Part shown: positions 50,800 to 59,502 of the stretch, in pieces | Layout: each line of letters opens with the position of its first letter | Position numbering within the stretch: position 1 is the first letter of the stretch | Assembly: GCF_018343715.1 (NCBI RefSeq) | Contig: NZ_JAGYPL010000007.1 | Location: 1,480-65,479, forward strand | DNA from: Bacillus sp. FJAT-49711 | GTDB taxonomy: Bacteria; Bacillota; Bacilli; Bacillales; Bacillaceae_C | Length of the DNA stretch: 64,000 nucleotides | Reading direction: 5' to 3' | The notes under the pieces: generated by a model | Databases searched by the model: none | What the model saw: only the letters and a program-made list of their open reading frames with translations | Told to the model about the DNA's origin: nothing | Translations under genes and position numbers: made by a program

Positions 50800-50857
50800 A
50801 TTAATATTAGTCTATAAATATATTAACATTAATATTGTATGCGATTGCAATATTAAT
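50800..50857. promoter_or_regulatory. ATTAATATT operator-like array upstream of the MFS gene
   Basis: ATTAATATTG (50828-50837) and CAATATTAAT (50848-50857) are perfect inverted 10-base arms with a 10-base spacer. A third copy, ATTAATATTA, is at 50800-50809. The pattern suggests a cooperative regulator upstream of the MFS gene. The remainder of the gap to 51112 contains a short open stretch, DLGKSRALPHVQKLVNYEPF followed by QEIALHQNLPGLFQ (50938-51042), possibly a remnant. Confidence 0.5.
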
Positions 50858-51112
50858 GAGGGCGGAAGAAAATATTAAGAAAAAGAATCTTTCGGTGCGG
50901 TTTATTAAATAACTGTATCAAAAAAAGACCTTTTGATTTAGGAAAATCAAGAGCCTTACCTCATGTACAAAAATTGGTTAATTATGAACCTTTTCAAGAA
51001 ATAGCTTTACACCAAAACTTACCCGGATTATTCCAGTGATTAGGCTTTTCATAAAACTACTAATATGATTAATTATATATAATAGTATAGAACAATATCA
51101 TTAGGAAGGGGA

Positions 51113-51631
51113 TTGAAAAAAGTGGATGTAAGGTACCCAATAGGGAAATTACAAGTTCCTCAAAAAGCAACAACAGAAAACATTCAAGAATGGCTAAAGG
51201 AAATCGAAACTTACACGATTCGATTAAGAGAAACTGTCGGCTCATTGAGTGATGAGGAACTAAGCAGAACTTATCGTGAAGGCAGCTATACAGTTCGTCA
51301 ACTTGTTCATCACATTGCAGATTCTCAGTTGAATATGTTTCAACGTTTGAAGCTGGCTTTAACAGATGAGAATCCAACTGCACCAGCTTTTGATCAAGAT
51401 GAGTGGGCTATTCAACCGGATACAAACCTTCCCGTAGAAAGTTCTATTAAAATGTTAGAAGGGATAAATGAGCGCATTGTATCTTTAGGACAAAGTTTAA
51501 CCGATGAACAATTAGATCGAGCTTTTACTCACCAGATAAACGGTAAAATAACAGTTGCAACAAAAGTTGCAAAATTAGCTTGGCACGAAGAACATCACTT
51601 AGCTCATATAAAAATCGCATTATCAAAATAA
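51113..51631 (+). CDS. DinB/YfiT-family metal-dependent protein (BstA-like)
   Basis: A 172-residue four-helix-bundle protein. Metal ligands: His in TVRQLVHHIADSQ and two His in AWHEEHHLAHI. It starts with YPIGKLQVP, as in B. subtilis YfiT. Members of this family act as bacillithiol-S-transferases, conjugating electrophiles to the low-molecular-weight thiol. TTG at 51113 has AGGAAGGG upstream; a GTG at 51122 is possible. The role in electrophile detoxification would fit the adjacent quinone/aromatic region. A terminator follows. Confidence 0.85.
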   Translation: MKKVDVRYPIGKLQVPQKATTENIQEWLKEIETYTIRLRETVGSLSDEELSRTYREGSYTVRQLVHHIADSQLNMFQRLKLALTDENPTAPAFDQDEWAIQPDTNLPVESSIKMLEGINERIVSLGQSLTDEQLDRAFTHQINGKITVATKVAKLAWHEEHHLAHIKIALSK

Positions 51632-51646
51632 TACAATATGTATGGA

Positions 51647-51681
51647 GATGGCCTATCAAACCTTGATAAGCCATTTTTTAT
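51647..51681 (+). terminator. terminator after the YfiT-like gene
   Basis: ATGGCCTATCAA pairs with TTGATAAGCCAT and is followed by TTTTT. Confidence 0.88.
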
Positions 51682-51796
51682 AAAATAAGCAACAAAAAAT
51701 TAATTGTCCAATATATAAATACTGAAATCATTGCTTTTTCAGTATCAACCCCTAGATAAATATAGCTACAAATGGATCATCATAACTCAACATAGC

Positions 51797-51831
51797 AAAA
51801 TGGATTGTCCTGTAATCAGACAACCCATTTT
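51797..51831 (-). terminator. terminator of the general stress gene
   Basis: Minus strand: AAAATGGGTTGTC TGATTAC AGGACAATCCATTTT. It lies five bases beyond the stop codon at 51836. Confidence 0.8.
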
Positions 51832-51835
51832 CCTG

Positions 51836-52324
51836 TTATTTATTTAATTCAATCGTTTCATTAATATCTGTCGGCTTAGAACTTTGCCCTGTCATACGTT
51901 TATAGAGAAAGGCGATGTTCTTCGTAAAATTACCTGTTTCCCAATATTCAGCTGCTTCCGCTTTTACCTTTATTAAGACAACGTTAGGATCATCATAAGA
52001 AGTTTGCATAATTTTCTCATATGCTTTGCTCCACAATTCCTTTTTCTTATCTAAATTCTCCACAATCTCCGTTCTTCCACGGACGGAAACATAGGATTTA
52101 CCTGCATAAGCCACATTAACATCTTGCTCATGTAAAATTTCTTCATATTTATTAGTCTCTTTTTTTGTGAAGAACCATAAGTCACCATCAAACTCTACTT
52201 CTTGTGTTTTCATAGGACGAGAAACAAGCCCTTCTTCGGTCACCGTAGTCAACATGGCCGTGTCTACATCTTTGATTAACTCTCTTAATGTTTCCATTTC
52301 TTCTTGTTTTATCATATTAGACAT
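51836..52324 (-). CDS. general stress protein 26-like, PNP-oxidase-fold flavoprotein
   Basis: A 162-residue split-barrel protein of the pyridoxamine 5'-phosphate oxidase-like family. TAMLTTVTEEGLVSRPMKTQ, DGDLWFFTKKETNKYEEIL and YVSVRGRTEIVENLDKKKEL followed by LWSKAYEKI are typical of YdaG/GSP26 stress proteins. They bind FMN or related cofactors; enzymatic role is not settled. AGGTGATGGA precedes the ATG. A clear sigma-B promoter was not seen (GGGTAG near 52365 is a weak -10 candidate). Confidence 0.87.
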   Translation of the reverse strand: MSNMIKQEEMETLRELIKDVDTAMLTTVTEEGLVSRPMKTQEVEFDGDLWFFTKKETNKYEEILHEQDVNVAYAGKSYVSVRGRTEIVENLDKKKELWSKAYEKIMQTSYDDPNVVLIKVKAEAAEYWETGNFTKNIAFLYKRMTGQSSKPTDINETIELNK

Positions 52325-52712
52325 TCCATCACCTCATTAATGTTTACAGAGGTATACTACCCTTTACACCAGCTTTTATTCAGGAATGACGGATTATCAC
52401 GACCTCTAACAAAATGAAACTAAATAACTAGAACGAATAGACGAAGTAAGCTTTTTAATGGAGAAATACTCAATCCTGTGAGCTTACACTGTAATGTTGG
52501 ACATTTACTTTTTTCATTCCAGCATACTGCTTTCGACCTATATTTCATTTGCATCTAATTTAATATTCACATTTCCTTTCTTTGCGAGCAAGCTTGAAGC
52601 TATGACTTTCCTACCATTCCTCTCTATTCGCGACCATTTCGCTCATTAAAATGATACAATATTTCCCATGTATATAAAGTCTTATTAATAATAAAGGGAG
52701 TATAGATTACAT
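52325..52712. other. intergenic region, no gene seen
   Basis: The divergent gap between the general-stress and VWA genes is AT-rich. It holds the promoters of both and otherwise no coding frame, RNA motif or repeat that I could support. TACAAT at 52655-52660 is a -10 candidate for the VWA gene. Confidence 0.5.
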
Positions 52713-54128
52713 ATGAAATTTAGAAACATTATTCTATGGATAGTTATTTCAATTGTACTTACCGCTTGCGGTGATAAAGATAAGGAGGCGAAAAAGCCTG
52801 TACCGGTGCAGCCAATTGCCATTGAAAACACCGAAAAAACGATTGAGGAAGATAATGAGAGGATGGAGGAGGCGGTTTCTGATTCAGTAGAGGAAGTAAA
52901 TGAGGAAGAAATTGAAGTCGAACCCCTGCCACAAACCCTATCTGAGTTGGCGGCACTTCCTCCAGGTCATATTGAGTATGTAGGCATTCTCAATCCCGAA
53001 GAACAAAAGGTGATGGATGAGTTAACAAAAGATTTGCCCAATATTTCGGGTGAGCCTACACAGAAACAGTTAGATGCATACTATAATCAATTATTAGCTA
53101 TTTTCCAGCAAGATTTCCACGGTCCTGAAGAACTCATTGCTAAGTTGAAGTTTCAGTCAATCGGCAGTCCAGACATTGATGATCCGCGTAAACAATTTAA
53201 GGAGAATTTAAATGTGCTTGTCCTTCTCGATGCATCGGGAAGTATGAGGGCAGACCTGGGCGGGCAGACACAGATGGATGCTGCAAAAACAGCTATTACG
53301 AACTTTATGAAGGGACTGCCTAAGGACGCGAATGTCGGACTACGGATTTACGGACATAAAGGAACCGGAAGTGATTCCGACAAAAAATTATCTTGTTCAA
53401 GCAGTGAATTAGTTTATCCGCTTGCCCCTTATGATCAAAATGGATTTCAAGCTTCATTGGATAAAACGAATCCTGCAGGCTGGACTCCTATTCAACTTGC
53501 TTTGAATGAAGCTCAAAAGGATTTGGCAAAATTTAAAGGGGAAAAAAATACGAATATTGTATACCTCGTAAGTGATGGAATTTCTACATGTGATGATGAT
53601 CCAGTAGGTGCAGCCAAGTCCCTTTACAATTCTGATATTACACCTATAGTAAATGTCATTGGCTTCAATATCGATAATGAAGGACAGAAACAATTAAAAG
53701 AAGTAGCTAAGGCGACGGAAGGGACATATCAAGACGTACAAAACGCGGAGAGTCTTCAGAAAGAATTGGATCAAGCGAAAGAAATCGCAGAAAAATGGGA
53801 AGACTGGAAAAAAGATAAAAATACTTTGTTAGAATGGGATCGGTTGAAAAATTGGCAGGCCATTTTCGGTTACGACACGGATGAATATAGGAAACGACTA
53901 GATGAAGGTCAACAAGTTGGTTTCGCTTTGCAGTATTTATATCAAACAAGGAAATTAATGTCTGGCGAAAGTCATGATTATTTACGACAAAAAAATAGAG
54001 ATTACCATAAATGGATAGAAGACGAATATACAAAACTTAAAAAAACATTACATGAAATGAATAACAAGAAAATTGATGAAGCCATACAAGCTCTTGAAAA
54101 GAAATATCTTGAAAATACTCCTGAATAA
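52713..54128 (+). CDS. VWA-domain lipoprotein, copy 1
   Basis: A 471-residue lipoprotein. The signal ends in LTAC (Cys19). An acidic linker (about residues 25-75) leads to a conserved pre-domain (LPQTLSELAALPPGH, DLPNISGEPTQKQLDAYYNQ). The von Willebrand A domain carries the MIDAS motif VLLDASGSMRAD (DxSxS) and later YLVSDGISTCDDDP. The C-terminal 110 residues are charged helices, probably coiled coil. Two Cys (LSCSSSE and STCDDD) could form a disulfide. It is paralogous over its whole length to the convergent gene at 54243. It likely binds a ligand on the outer membrane surface. Confidence 0.9.
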   Translation: MKFRNIILWIVISIVLTACGDKDKEAKKPVPVQPIAIENTEKTIEEDNERMEEAVSDSVEEVNEEEIEVEPLPQTLSELAALPPGHIEYVGILNPEEQKVMDELTKDLPNISGEPTQKQLDAYYNQLLAIFQQDFHGPEELIAKLKFQSIGSPDIDDPRKQFKENLNVLVLLDASGSMRADLGGQTQMDAAKTAITNFMKGLPKDANVGLRIYGHKGTGSDSDKKLSCSSSELVYPLAPYDQNGFQASLDKTNPAGWTPIQLALNEAQKDLAKFKGEKNTNIVYLVSDGISTCDDDPVGAAKSLYNSDITPIVNVIGFNIDNEGQKQLKEVAKATEGTYQDVQNAESLQKELDQAKEIAEKWEDWKKDKNTLLEWDRLKNWQAIFGYDTDEYRKRLDEGQQVGFALQYLYQTRKLMSGESHDYLRQKNRDYHKWIEDEYTKLKKTLHEMNNKKIDEAIQALEKKYLENTPE

Positions 54129-54134
54129 TTGAAA

Positions 54135-54175
54135 ATGACAAGCCCCCATTCCAATAGAAAATGGGGGCTTGTCAT
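54135..54175. terminator. hairpin between the two convergent VWA genes
   Basis: ATGACAAGCCCCCATT pairs perfectly with AATGGGGGCTTGTCAT around a nine-base loop. The 16-base stem lies six bases after copy 1. No T tract follows, but strength and position suggest termination. Confidence 0.8.
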
Positions 54176-54242
54176 ATATGGGTAGGTATAAACCCAACAA
54201 AGGTTTGGACTTTTTAATTAGTTAAAAAAGAGGCTCCCATGC

Positions 54243-55688
54243 TTAGGAACCTCCTGGCAATTTCTGATTATATTTTTCTTCGAGCAATTGGAAGGCTTCA
54301 TCAATCTTCTTTTCATTAAGATCCTCCAATTCCTTCTTTAATTTATTATATTCATCTTCAATCCAATTATGGTATTCAGAGTTTTTCGTTCTTAAATAAT
54401 TATAGCTTTCAGATTCCATTAACTTTTTATCCTGATACAAATATTGTAAAGCAGTTCCTATTTGACTTCCTTCTCTTACCCTTTTTGTATACTCCTTTGA
54501 GCCATAGACAAAAATATCTAGCGAATTTTTCAACCTGTCAAGCCTCAGGCCCGTTTCCTTTTTTGTTTTCCACTCTTCCCAGTTTTTTGCGATTTCCTTC
54601 ATTTGATCCAATTCATTTTGCAGACTTTCCGCATTTTGCACGTCTTCATATGTACCCTCTGTTGCTTTGGCTACTTCTTTCAATTGTTTTTGTCCTTCAT
54701 GATCAACATTAAATCCAATTACATTGACAATAGGGGTAATGTCAGACTCGTAAAGCTGTTTAGCCGCGGCAACGGGATCATCATCACAGGTAGAAACCCC
54801 GTCACTGACCAAATAAACGATATTTGTATTCTGATCTCCTTTGAATTTTGCCAAATCCTCTTGGGCTTTATTGATCGCCAACTGTATCGGCGTCCACCCC
54901 GCTGGCTGGGCTTTTTCTAAAGAAGTTTGAAAGCCAGAGTTGTCGTATTTCCCGATTGGATATATAAGTTCACTGCTAGCACACGATCGTGCTTTATCAG
55001 CATCACTACCTGTACCCTCATGCCCATATATCCGAAGACCTACATTCGCATCGGCAGGTAGACCTTCCACGAAATTGGTGATAGCCTTTTTGGCAGATGC
55101 CATTTGTGTTTCTCCGCCAAGATCCGCTCTCATGCTGCCAGAAGCATCGAGCAAAACGAGAATATTTAAATTTTCTTTAAACTGTCTCCGTGGATCTTCA
55201 ATATCAGGGTGGCCGATTGTTTGGAAGCGCATATTAGCTAGCAACTCTTCAGGACCTTTAAAATCATTCTGAAATACTGCCAATAGCTCATTATAATAGT
55301 GATCAAGCTGTTTCTCTGTAGGTTCACCCGAAATATCAGGCAGATGTGCTGTCAATTCATCCAGCATAGGATGGTCCTCCTTATGAATTCCAAAAAGTTG
55401 TGGACCACTATAACCAGGTTGCAAATCAGCCAATTCAACTAATGATTGTGGGAGGGGTGCTGGATCAATTTCTTCCACCTCTTCCACTATTGCTTCGTAT
55501 GCAGCATCATTCTCGGCCTCCGTATCCTTTTCTTTAAACTTTGGCTCCTGCTCCACTTTAGATGTCTCTTCAGTAATCGAGGGAACAGGCTCATTTGAGG
55601 CTATATCTTTATCATTATCTGCTTTTTCTCCACATGCGGAGAGAGTGAGAACGAAAACAGCCCATAATAAAAAATGTTTTAGTTTCAT
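54243..55688 (-). CDS. VWA-domain lipoprotein, copy 2
   Basis: A 481-residue paralog of copy 1 in inverted orientation. The lipobox is LSAC (Cys19). MIDAS VLLDASGSMRAD, VGLRIYGHEGTGSDADK, YLVSDGVSTCDDDP and the helical tail are almost unchanged. The acidic linker differs the most, and copy 2 has insertions there and near PGYSGPQLFGIHKED. Copies 1 and 2 share both Cys in the VWA domain. AGGAGATACT precedes the ATG. Function is unknown; the pair appears to be an old tail-to-tail duplication. Confidence 0.9.
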   Translation of the reverse strand: MKLKHFLLWAVFVLTLSACGEKADNDKDIASNEPVPSITEETSKVEQEPKFKEKDTEAENDAAYEAIVEEVEEIDPAPLPQSLVELADLQPGYSGPQLFGIHKEDHPMLDELTAHLPDISGEPTEKQLDHYYNELLAVFQNDFKGPEELLANMRFQTIGHPDIEDPRRQFKENLNILVLLDASGSMRADLGGETQMASAKKAITNFVEGLPADANVGLRIYGHEGTGSDADKARSCASSELIYPIGKYDNSGFQTSLEKAQPAGWTPIQLAINKAQEDLAKFKGDQNTNIVYLVSDGVSTCDDDPVAAAKQLYESDITPIVNVIGFNVDHEGQKQLKEVAKATEGTYEDVQNAESLQNELDQMKEIAKNWEEWKTKKETGLRLDRLKNSLDIFVYGSKEYTKRVREGSQIGTALQYLYQDKKLMESESYNYLRTKNSEYHNWIEDEYNKLKKELEDLNEKKIDEAFQLLEEKYNQKLPGGS

Positions 55689-55858
55689 AGTATCTCCTTA
55701 ATAGCGATATAGAATGTACTATTGAATATAGTAGCATTATTTGAATACGATTAAAGGTTTTCAAATATAAATAGGAAAAAAGACATAATGAAATATACAA
55801 GTTTTAAAATGTACTAAAGTCTAAGTTCATAAGTTTCTGAAAAAATCAATCTATTTAA

Positions 55859-55887
55859 TTGAGAATTGTTATCACTTAGTGTATATT
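55859..55887 (+). promoter_or_regulatory. sigma-A promoter with Fur box
   Basis: TTGAGA (55859-55864), 17-base spacer, TATATT (55882-55887). Overlapping the -35, TGAGAATTGTTATCA (55860-55874) matches 12 of the 14 fixed positions of the Bacillus 7-1-7 Fur box TGATAATNATTATCA. Iron-bound Fur would block this promoter. Confidence 0.75.
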
Positions 55888-55928
55888 AGATAGTAACGAT
55901 AAATATAATTGAGTAAGGAGGATATATA

Positions 55929-56645
55929 ATGCAAATATACTGGACTAAAATAAATAAGATTATTGAAGAAACACCTGAGGTAAAAACATACATGCTTGAC
56001 TGTCCGGAGGGCTTTACATGGGAAGAAGGGGCTCACACCCACTTCGCGTTGGAAGGTTTTAATGCTGGAGAAAAACCAAACCGCGGCCTCATCCGCCATA
56101 TGTCAATCTCCACTTTACCGCATGAAAATTCAATCGGCATCACTACTCGCATCAGAGAGCAATGCTCTGAGTTTAAAGCGACTTTAAGAAATCTGGAAGT
56201 CGGCAATAAAGTTGCATTATTTAAAACTCATTCTAATGTCCCGCTTAAAAGAGAAAACAAAAATGTTTACCTGCTGTCATCAGGTGTCGGTCTTGCAACT
56301 TTAAGACCACTTGTAATTGATTATTTTGAACGTGCTGACAACGTCAATCAAATTCATTCCTTAAACATCGATTCATCAAAGGACTTCTTATTTACTAATA
56401 TTTTTGAATCCGCACCTGACAAGAAGTTCACATCACAGTTCGTCGATAACCGTAGTGACTACTATGAAGAAGTGAAAAATCTTGCTGCAGACAAGGATGG
56501 ACTCTTCTATATTGTCGGAAGCGACGAGTTCCTCGTGCAGAACATTGAAGTACTGCGTGAGCAAGGCATCCAGCCAGAACAGATTATGCTCGACAAGCAT
56601 GAACGACAACTGTCTGATTTTTTATCACTTGATTTGTCAGTTTAA
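55929..56645 (+). CDS. ferredoxin-NADP reductase-like flavin oxidoreductase
   Basis: A 238-residue FNR-superfamily protein. The flavin-binding RxxS motif is in LIRHMSISTLP. The nucleotide-binding motif is SSGVGLATLRPLVID. VGSDEFLVQNIEVLREQGI is the C-terminal NAD(P) contact region. It lacks a ferredoxin domain, so electrons would pass from NAD(P)H to free flavin, a separate partner or a ferric chelate. The Fur-box promoter upstream argues for iron-siderophore or haem-related reduction. AGGAGGATAT is the ribosome site. No siderophore genes are in the window. Confidence 0.83.
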   Translation: MQIYWTKINKIIEETPEVKTYMLDCPEGFTWEEGAHTHFALEGFNAGEKPNRGLIRHMSISTLPHENSIGITTRIREQCSEFKATLRNLEVGNKVALFKTHSNVPLKRENKNVYLLSSGVGLATLRPLVIDYFERADNVNQIHSLNIDSSKDFLFTNIFESAPDKKFTSQFVDNRSDYYEEVKNLAADKDGLFYIVGSDEFLVQNIEVLREQGIQPEQIMLDKHERQLSDFLSLDLSV

Positions 56646-56713
56646 GACTGGAAAATAGATGTTCCATTGATTGTGATAACACACACGTAGAAAATGTATA
56701 GTACTATACAGAG

Positions 56714-56760
56714 ATTGACCCCGTTTTGATCAATTCTATTTTCAAAACGAGGTCATTTTA
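56714..56760 (+). terminator. terminator after the flavin reductase
   Basis: TTGACCCCGTTTTG pairs with CAAAACGAGGTCA and is followed by TTTTATTT. Confidence 0.85.
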
Positions 56761-56761
56761 T

Positions 56762-56968
56762 TTACTCGGCTTTACTGCTTCCTTTACAGATGTAGTGTTT
56801 TTGTGCCGATTTCTCCCTACTAGCTTTACTCCAGTATGCTTGGTTTAAATCTACAAGTTCAGTTAAGACAGCCACACTTCATTCTTCTGCGAGCTTATTT
56901 GTTTTAGCAAGCCCCATTTCTGCGTCCGATACTGTAACTCCCATTCCCTGCTCTGCTAAGTAAACCGC
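56762..56968 (-). pseudogene. gene remnant, unidentified (possible Rossmann-type fragment)
   Basis: One minus-strand frame reads AVYLAEQGMGVTVSDAEMGL, AKTNKLAEE, stop, SVAVLTELVDLNQAYWSKAS, REKSAQKHYICKGSSKAE, stop. In another frame just upstream, AEGVGVMRFT leads in, implying a shift near 56965. The pattern (hydrophobic strand, small residues, helix, acidic end of strand) is coding-like, but I cannot name the family. The remaining gap to 57165 shows no gene. Confidence 0.45.
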
Positions 56969-57165
56969 ATTACACCTACTCCTTCAGCTATTGCTAAACT
57001 AAAGCATCACTGAGAAATTTTATTTTCTTCTAAATTCCTTCAAAAAAGTATTCGGTTCCTTATTCTCAGTTTAAAAGCAAGCATGTTAATGGTTCCTCTT
57101 TTAATGATCCTTTTTATGTAACTAAAACCTCTTATAGATAAATTGAAAGATTTTATGAAACAATA

Positions 57166-57498
57166 TCAATCGGATTCCACAACCATATAATAAATTTTGC
57201 TTATCCTTTCTTCCAAAGATTGCATGTGAACAAATCTTGCTTCTCTTATCATTTCTTTGCCATCCACAAATAAAAGCAATGCAGGTACAGTAAAAATCGA
57301 AAAACGTCCTGCTATTTCTTCGAGCTCATCTGCATTTATATGACCTAGCTGTATGAGCGGAAACTTTTTTAGCAACTCCTGCACCTGGGGCAGTATCGCA
57401 TGACATACTCCACAATTAGTTCTTGATACATATAAAAAACTAAACTGATAATCCTTGATAAACTTTTCCACCGATGTGAGCGATGTAAATGTAATCAT
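57166..57498 (-). CDS. thioredoxin-like protein (CGVC active site)
   Basis: A 110-residue thioredoxin-fold protein. The redox motif is Cys-Gly-Val-Cys in SRTNCGVCHAILPQV, and the cis-Pro is in FTVPALLLFVDG. It has no signal peptide and is cytosolic, similar to Bacillus YdbP/YtpP-type proteins. The ATG overlaps the kinase stop by four bases (ATGA), so it is the last gene of the efflux/two-component operon. A redox role for that operon is thereby suggested. Confidence 0.9.
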   Translation of the reverse strand: MITFTSLTSVEKFIKDYQFSFLYVSRTNCGVCHAILPQVQELLKKFPLIQLGHINADELEEIAGRFSIFTVPALLLFVDGKEMIREARFVHMQSLEERISKIYYMVVESD

Positions 57499-58751
57499 GT
57501 TTTCTCCTTTTTTTGATTCTTTGGAAAAACAATTTCAAAGCATGTTCCCGCTGCAACTTTGCTTTGTACTTTTACTTTGCCATGATGTTTTTCAATAATC
57601 CAATTTGCAATGGCAAGTCCAAGACCAGCTCCTGGATCTTCGGACCTGGATTTATCAACTTGAAAAAATCGATCAAATATTTTGGGTATATTCTCTTCCT
57701 CAATACCGATACCATTATCCTGTATTTTTATCAAAACAGAATGAGAGGTTTGGGAACACGAAATTAATATTTTCCCCCTCTCTTTTGTAAATTTCATAGC
57801 ATTATCTAATAATATGACCATTAATTGATGGATTCTCTCCTTGTCCCCGATAAGAAAGACAGAAGATGGGACATCTAATACAAGCTCTTTTTCTTGATAT
57901 AAAGCTATTTCTGAGTACTGCTCTATTATTTCCCCTAACAAATCACTTAATAAAAATTGTTTCTTTTCTATTTCTAGCTGATCTGAATCAGAACGCGCCA
58001 ATGTAAGCAAATTGGCAACCAGCTTTGATAATCGTCGCCCCTCTTTGGATATGACGGATATATCTATTGCCTTATCTTGTATAGTAGAAGTCGGGGAACG
58101 CCACAATAGATCCGTCTTAGTCTGGATAACAGCTAAAGGTGTTCTTAATTCGTGAGAAGCGTCTGACACAAACTGCTGCTGCTTTTGCCATGCTTTTTTA
58201 ATTGGAACGAGCGCTCTTCCAGCCAAAAAGAATCCCGCACCAACCGCACACACACTTCCAACACTGGAACCAATAACTAAAATTAATAGCAATGACTGAA
58301 GCATGTCTTTTTCGGAAGTAATGTTTCTTACAAATTGCACCGTTATTACTCCTAAATTTGGATGCTGCGCTTTTATTGCGATGGTTCTAAAGTGGAACCC
58401 TTCTGCTTCTGTGTCTCGAAGCATTTCTAACTCTTTAGGGCGAAATTCTGATTCATTATCGGCAAAAATTGTTCCACTTTCATTTAAGGTAATCAGTTCA
58501 CTTTTTTCGTTCCATATCAGTAAAACTATACGAGGGTCTCTTGGCGCTCTTAGCAAACCATCCGACTGCAGCGGTCTGCGTTGTCCCGGCTCCTCAGTTA
58601 AACGTTCTGCCGCCTCAAGCAAATCACTGTTTACATCCCGATACAAGCGCGACCCGGCAAAAGAATAAATAACAGTTGCAAGAACGCCAATTAAAATGAT
58701 AAAGACTAATGAATTTAAAATAGTAAGTCTAATACGAGTTCGTTGAAACAT
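57495..58751 (-). CDS. OmpR-partner sensor histidine kinase
   Basis: A 418-residue kinase. Helix 1 (about 8-30), an extracytoplasmic sensor of about 110 residues and helix 2 (about 150-175) are followed by HisKA with FVSDASHELRTPLAVIQTKT (phospho-His) and the HATPase blocks DNAMKFTKE, KIQDNGIGIEEENIP and GAGLGLAIANWIIEKH. The sensor domain is short and may read envelope stress or a transported compound. It lies 11 bases after the response regulator and overlaps the thioredoxin gene. Confidence 0.93.
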   Translation of the reverse strand: MFQRTRIRLTILNSLVFIILIGVLATVIYSFAGSRLYRDVNSDLLEAAERLTEEPGQRRPLQSDGLLRAPRDPRIVLLIWNEKSELITLNESGTIFADNESEFRPKELEMLRDTEAEGFHFRTIAIKAQHPNLGVITVQFVRNITSEKDMLQSLLLILVIGSSVGSVCAVGAGFFLAGRALVPIKKAWQKQQQFVSDASHELRTPLAVIQTKTDLLWRSPTSTIQDKAIDISVISKEGRRLSKLVANLLTLARSDSDQLEIEKKQFLLSDLLGEIIEQYSEIALYQEKELVLDVPSSVFLIGDKERIHQLMVILLDNAMKFTKERGKILISCSQTSHSVLIKIQDNGIGIEEENIPKIFDRFFQVDKSRSEDPGAGLGLAIANWIIEKHHGKVKVQSKVAAGTCFEIVFPKNQKKEKT

Positions 58752-58762
58752 TCCCTTGTCTC

Positions 58763-59437
58763 CTACTGTTCCTTCAGTATATATCCGATGCCGCGCACCG
58801 TTTGAATGTCTTTATGATAGCCGAACTGTTCCATCTTTTTGTGAAGATGATGGACAAATACCTCTACTATGCCGATATTAGTATCAGAATCGAATCCCCA
58901 TACTCGATCGTAAAGCTGTTCTTTCGTCAAAATTGCTCCTTTGTTTTGAATCATATATTCTAGCATTTCATACTGTTTTAACGTTAACTTTATAGGGGCG
59001 CCATCTACTAAAATGGCTTTTTCCTTGCCAAATAGTTCAATACCTCGGTATTGAATTGTTTGATTCGTCGTCAGACTGCCGCTTCTTCTCAACAACGCTC
59101 GAATACGCGCTTGCAATTCCGGTGCTTGAAATGGCTTGGTCAGGTAATCATCTCCTCCAAAGTCCAATCCTCTAACCCGATCTCCTAAGGAATCTTTAGC
59201 CGTCAAAAACAAAACAGGGGTCTCTATATGCCCCTTTCGTATCTTTTGTATAACCTCGAATCCATCCATCTCCGGAAGCATAACATCAAGTACAATCAAA
59301 TCATATATATTTTGCATGGCCATAAATAGCCCCTCTTCTCCATTTTCTGCGCAATCCACTTCAAATTCTTCAGACAAGAATTGCTTAATAGACTGCAGCA
59401 AGGATGCATTATCTTCTACTACTAATAAACGCATCAT
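58763..59437 (-). CDS. OmpR-family response regulator
   Basis: A 224-residue regulator. Receiver: RLLVVEDNASL, phospho-acceptor Asp in LIVLDVMLPEMDG, Thr and Lys in FLTAKDSL and YLTKPFQ. The DNA-binding winged helix has LTLKQYEMLEYMIQNKGAIL, TKEQLYDRVWGFD and VRGIGYILKEQ at the end. ATG 59437 or the next codon 59434 both follow AAAGGAG. An 11-base-period direct repeat upstream of the operon is its likely binding site. Confidence 0.93.
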   Translation of the reverse strand: MMRLLVVEDNASLLQSIKQFLSEEFEVDCAENGEEGLFMAMQNIYDLIVLDVMLPEMDGFEVIQKIRKGHIETPVLFLTAKDSLGDRVRGLDFGGDDYLTKPFQAPELQARIRALLRRSGSLTTNQTIQYRGIELFGKEKAILVDGAPIKLTLKQYEMLEYMIQNKGAILTKEQLYDRVWGFDSDTNIGIVEVFVHHLHKKMEQFGYHKDIQTVRGIGYILKEQ

Positions 59438-59502
59438 ATGGCACTCCTTTCTTACTTCGTAACAAAACAAAGCGTTCGCTGAAACGAATCGCTTTGTTTT
59501 TT

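Noticed and set aside
52325-52400. Sigma-B promoter of the general stress gene
   Set aside because: Only a weak GGGTAG element is present and no GTTTAA -35 at correct spacing.
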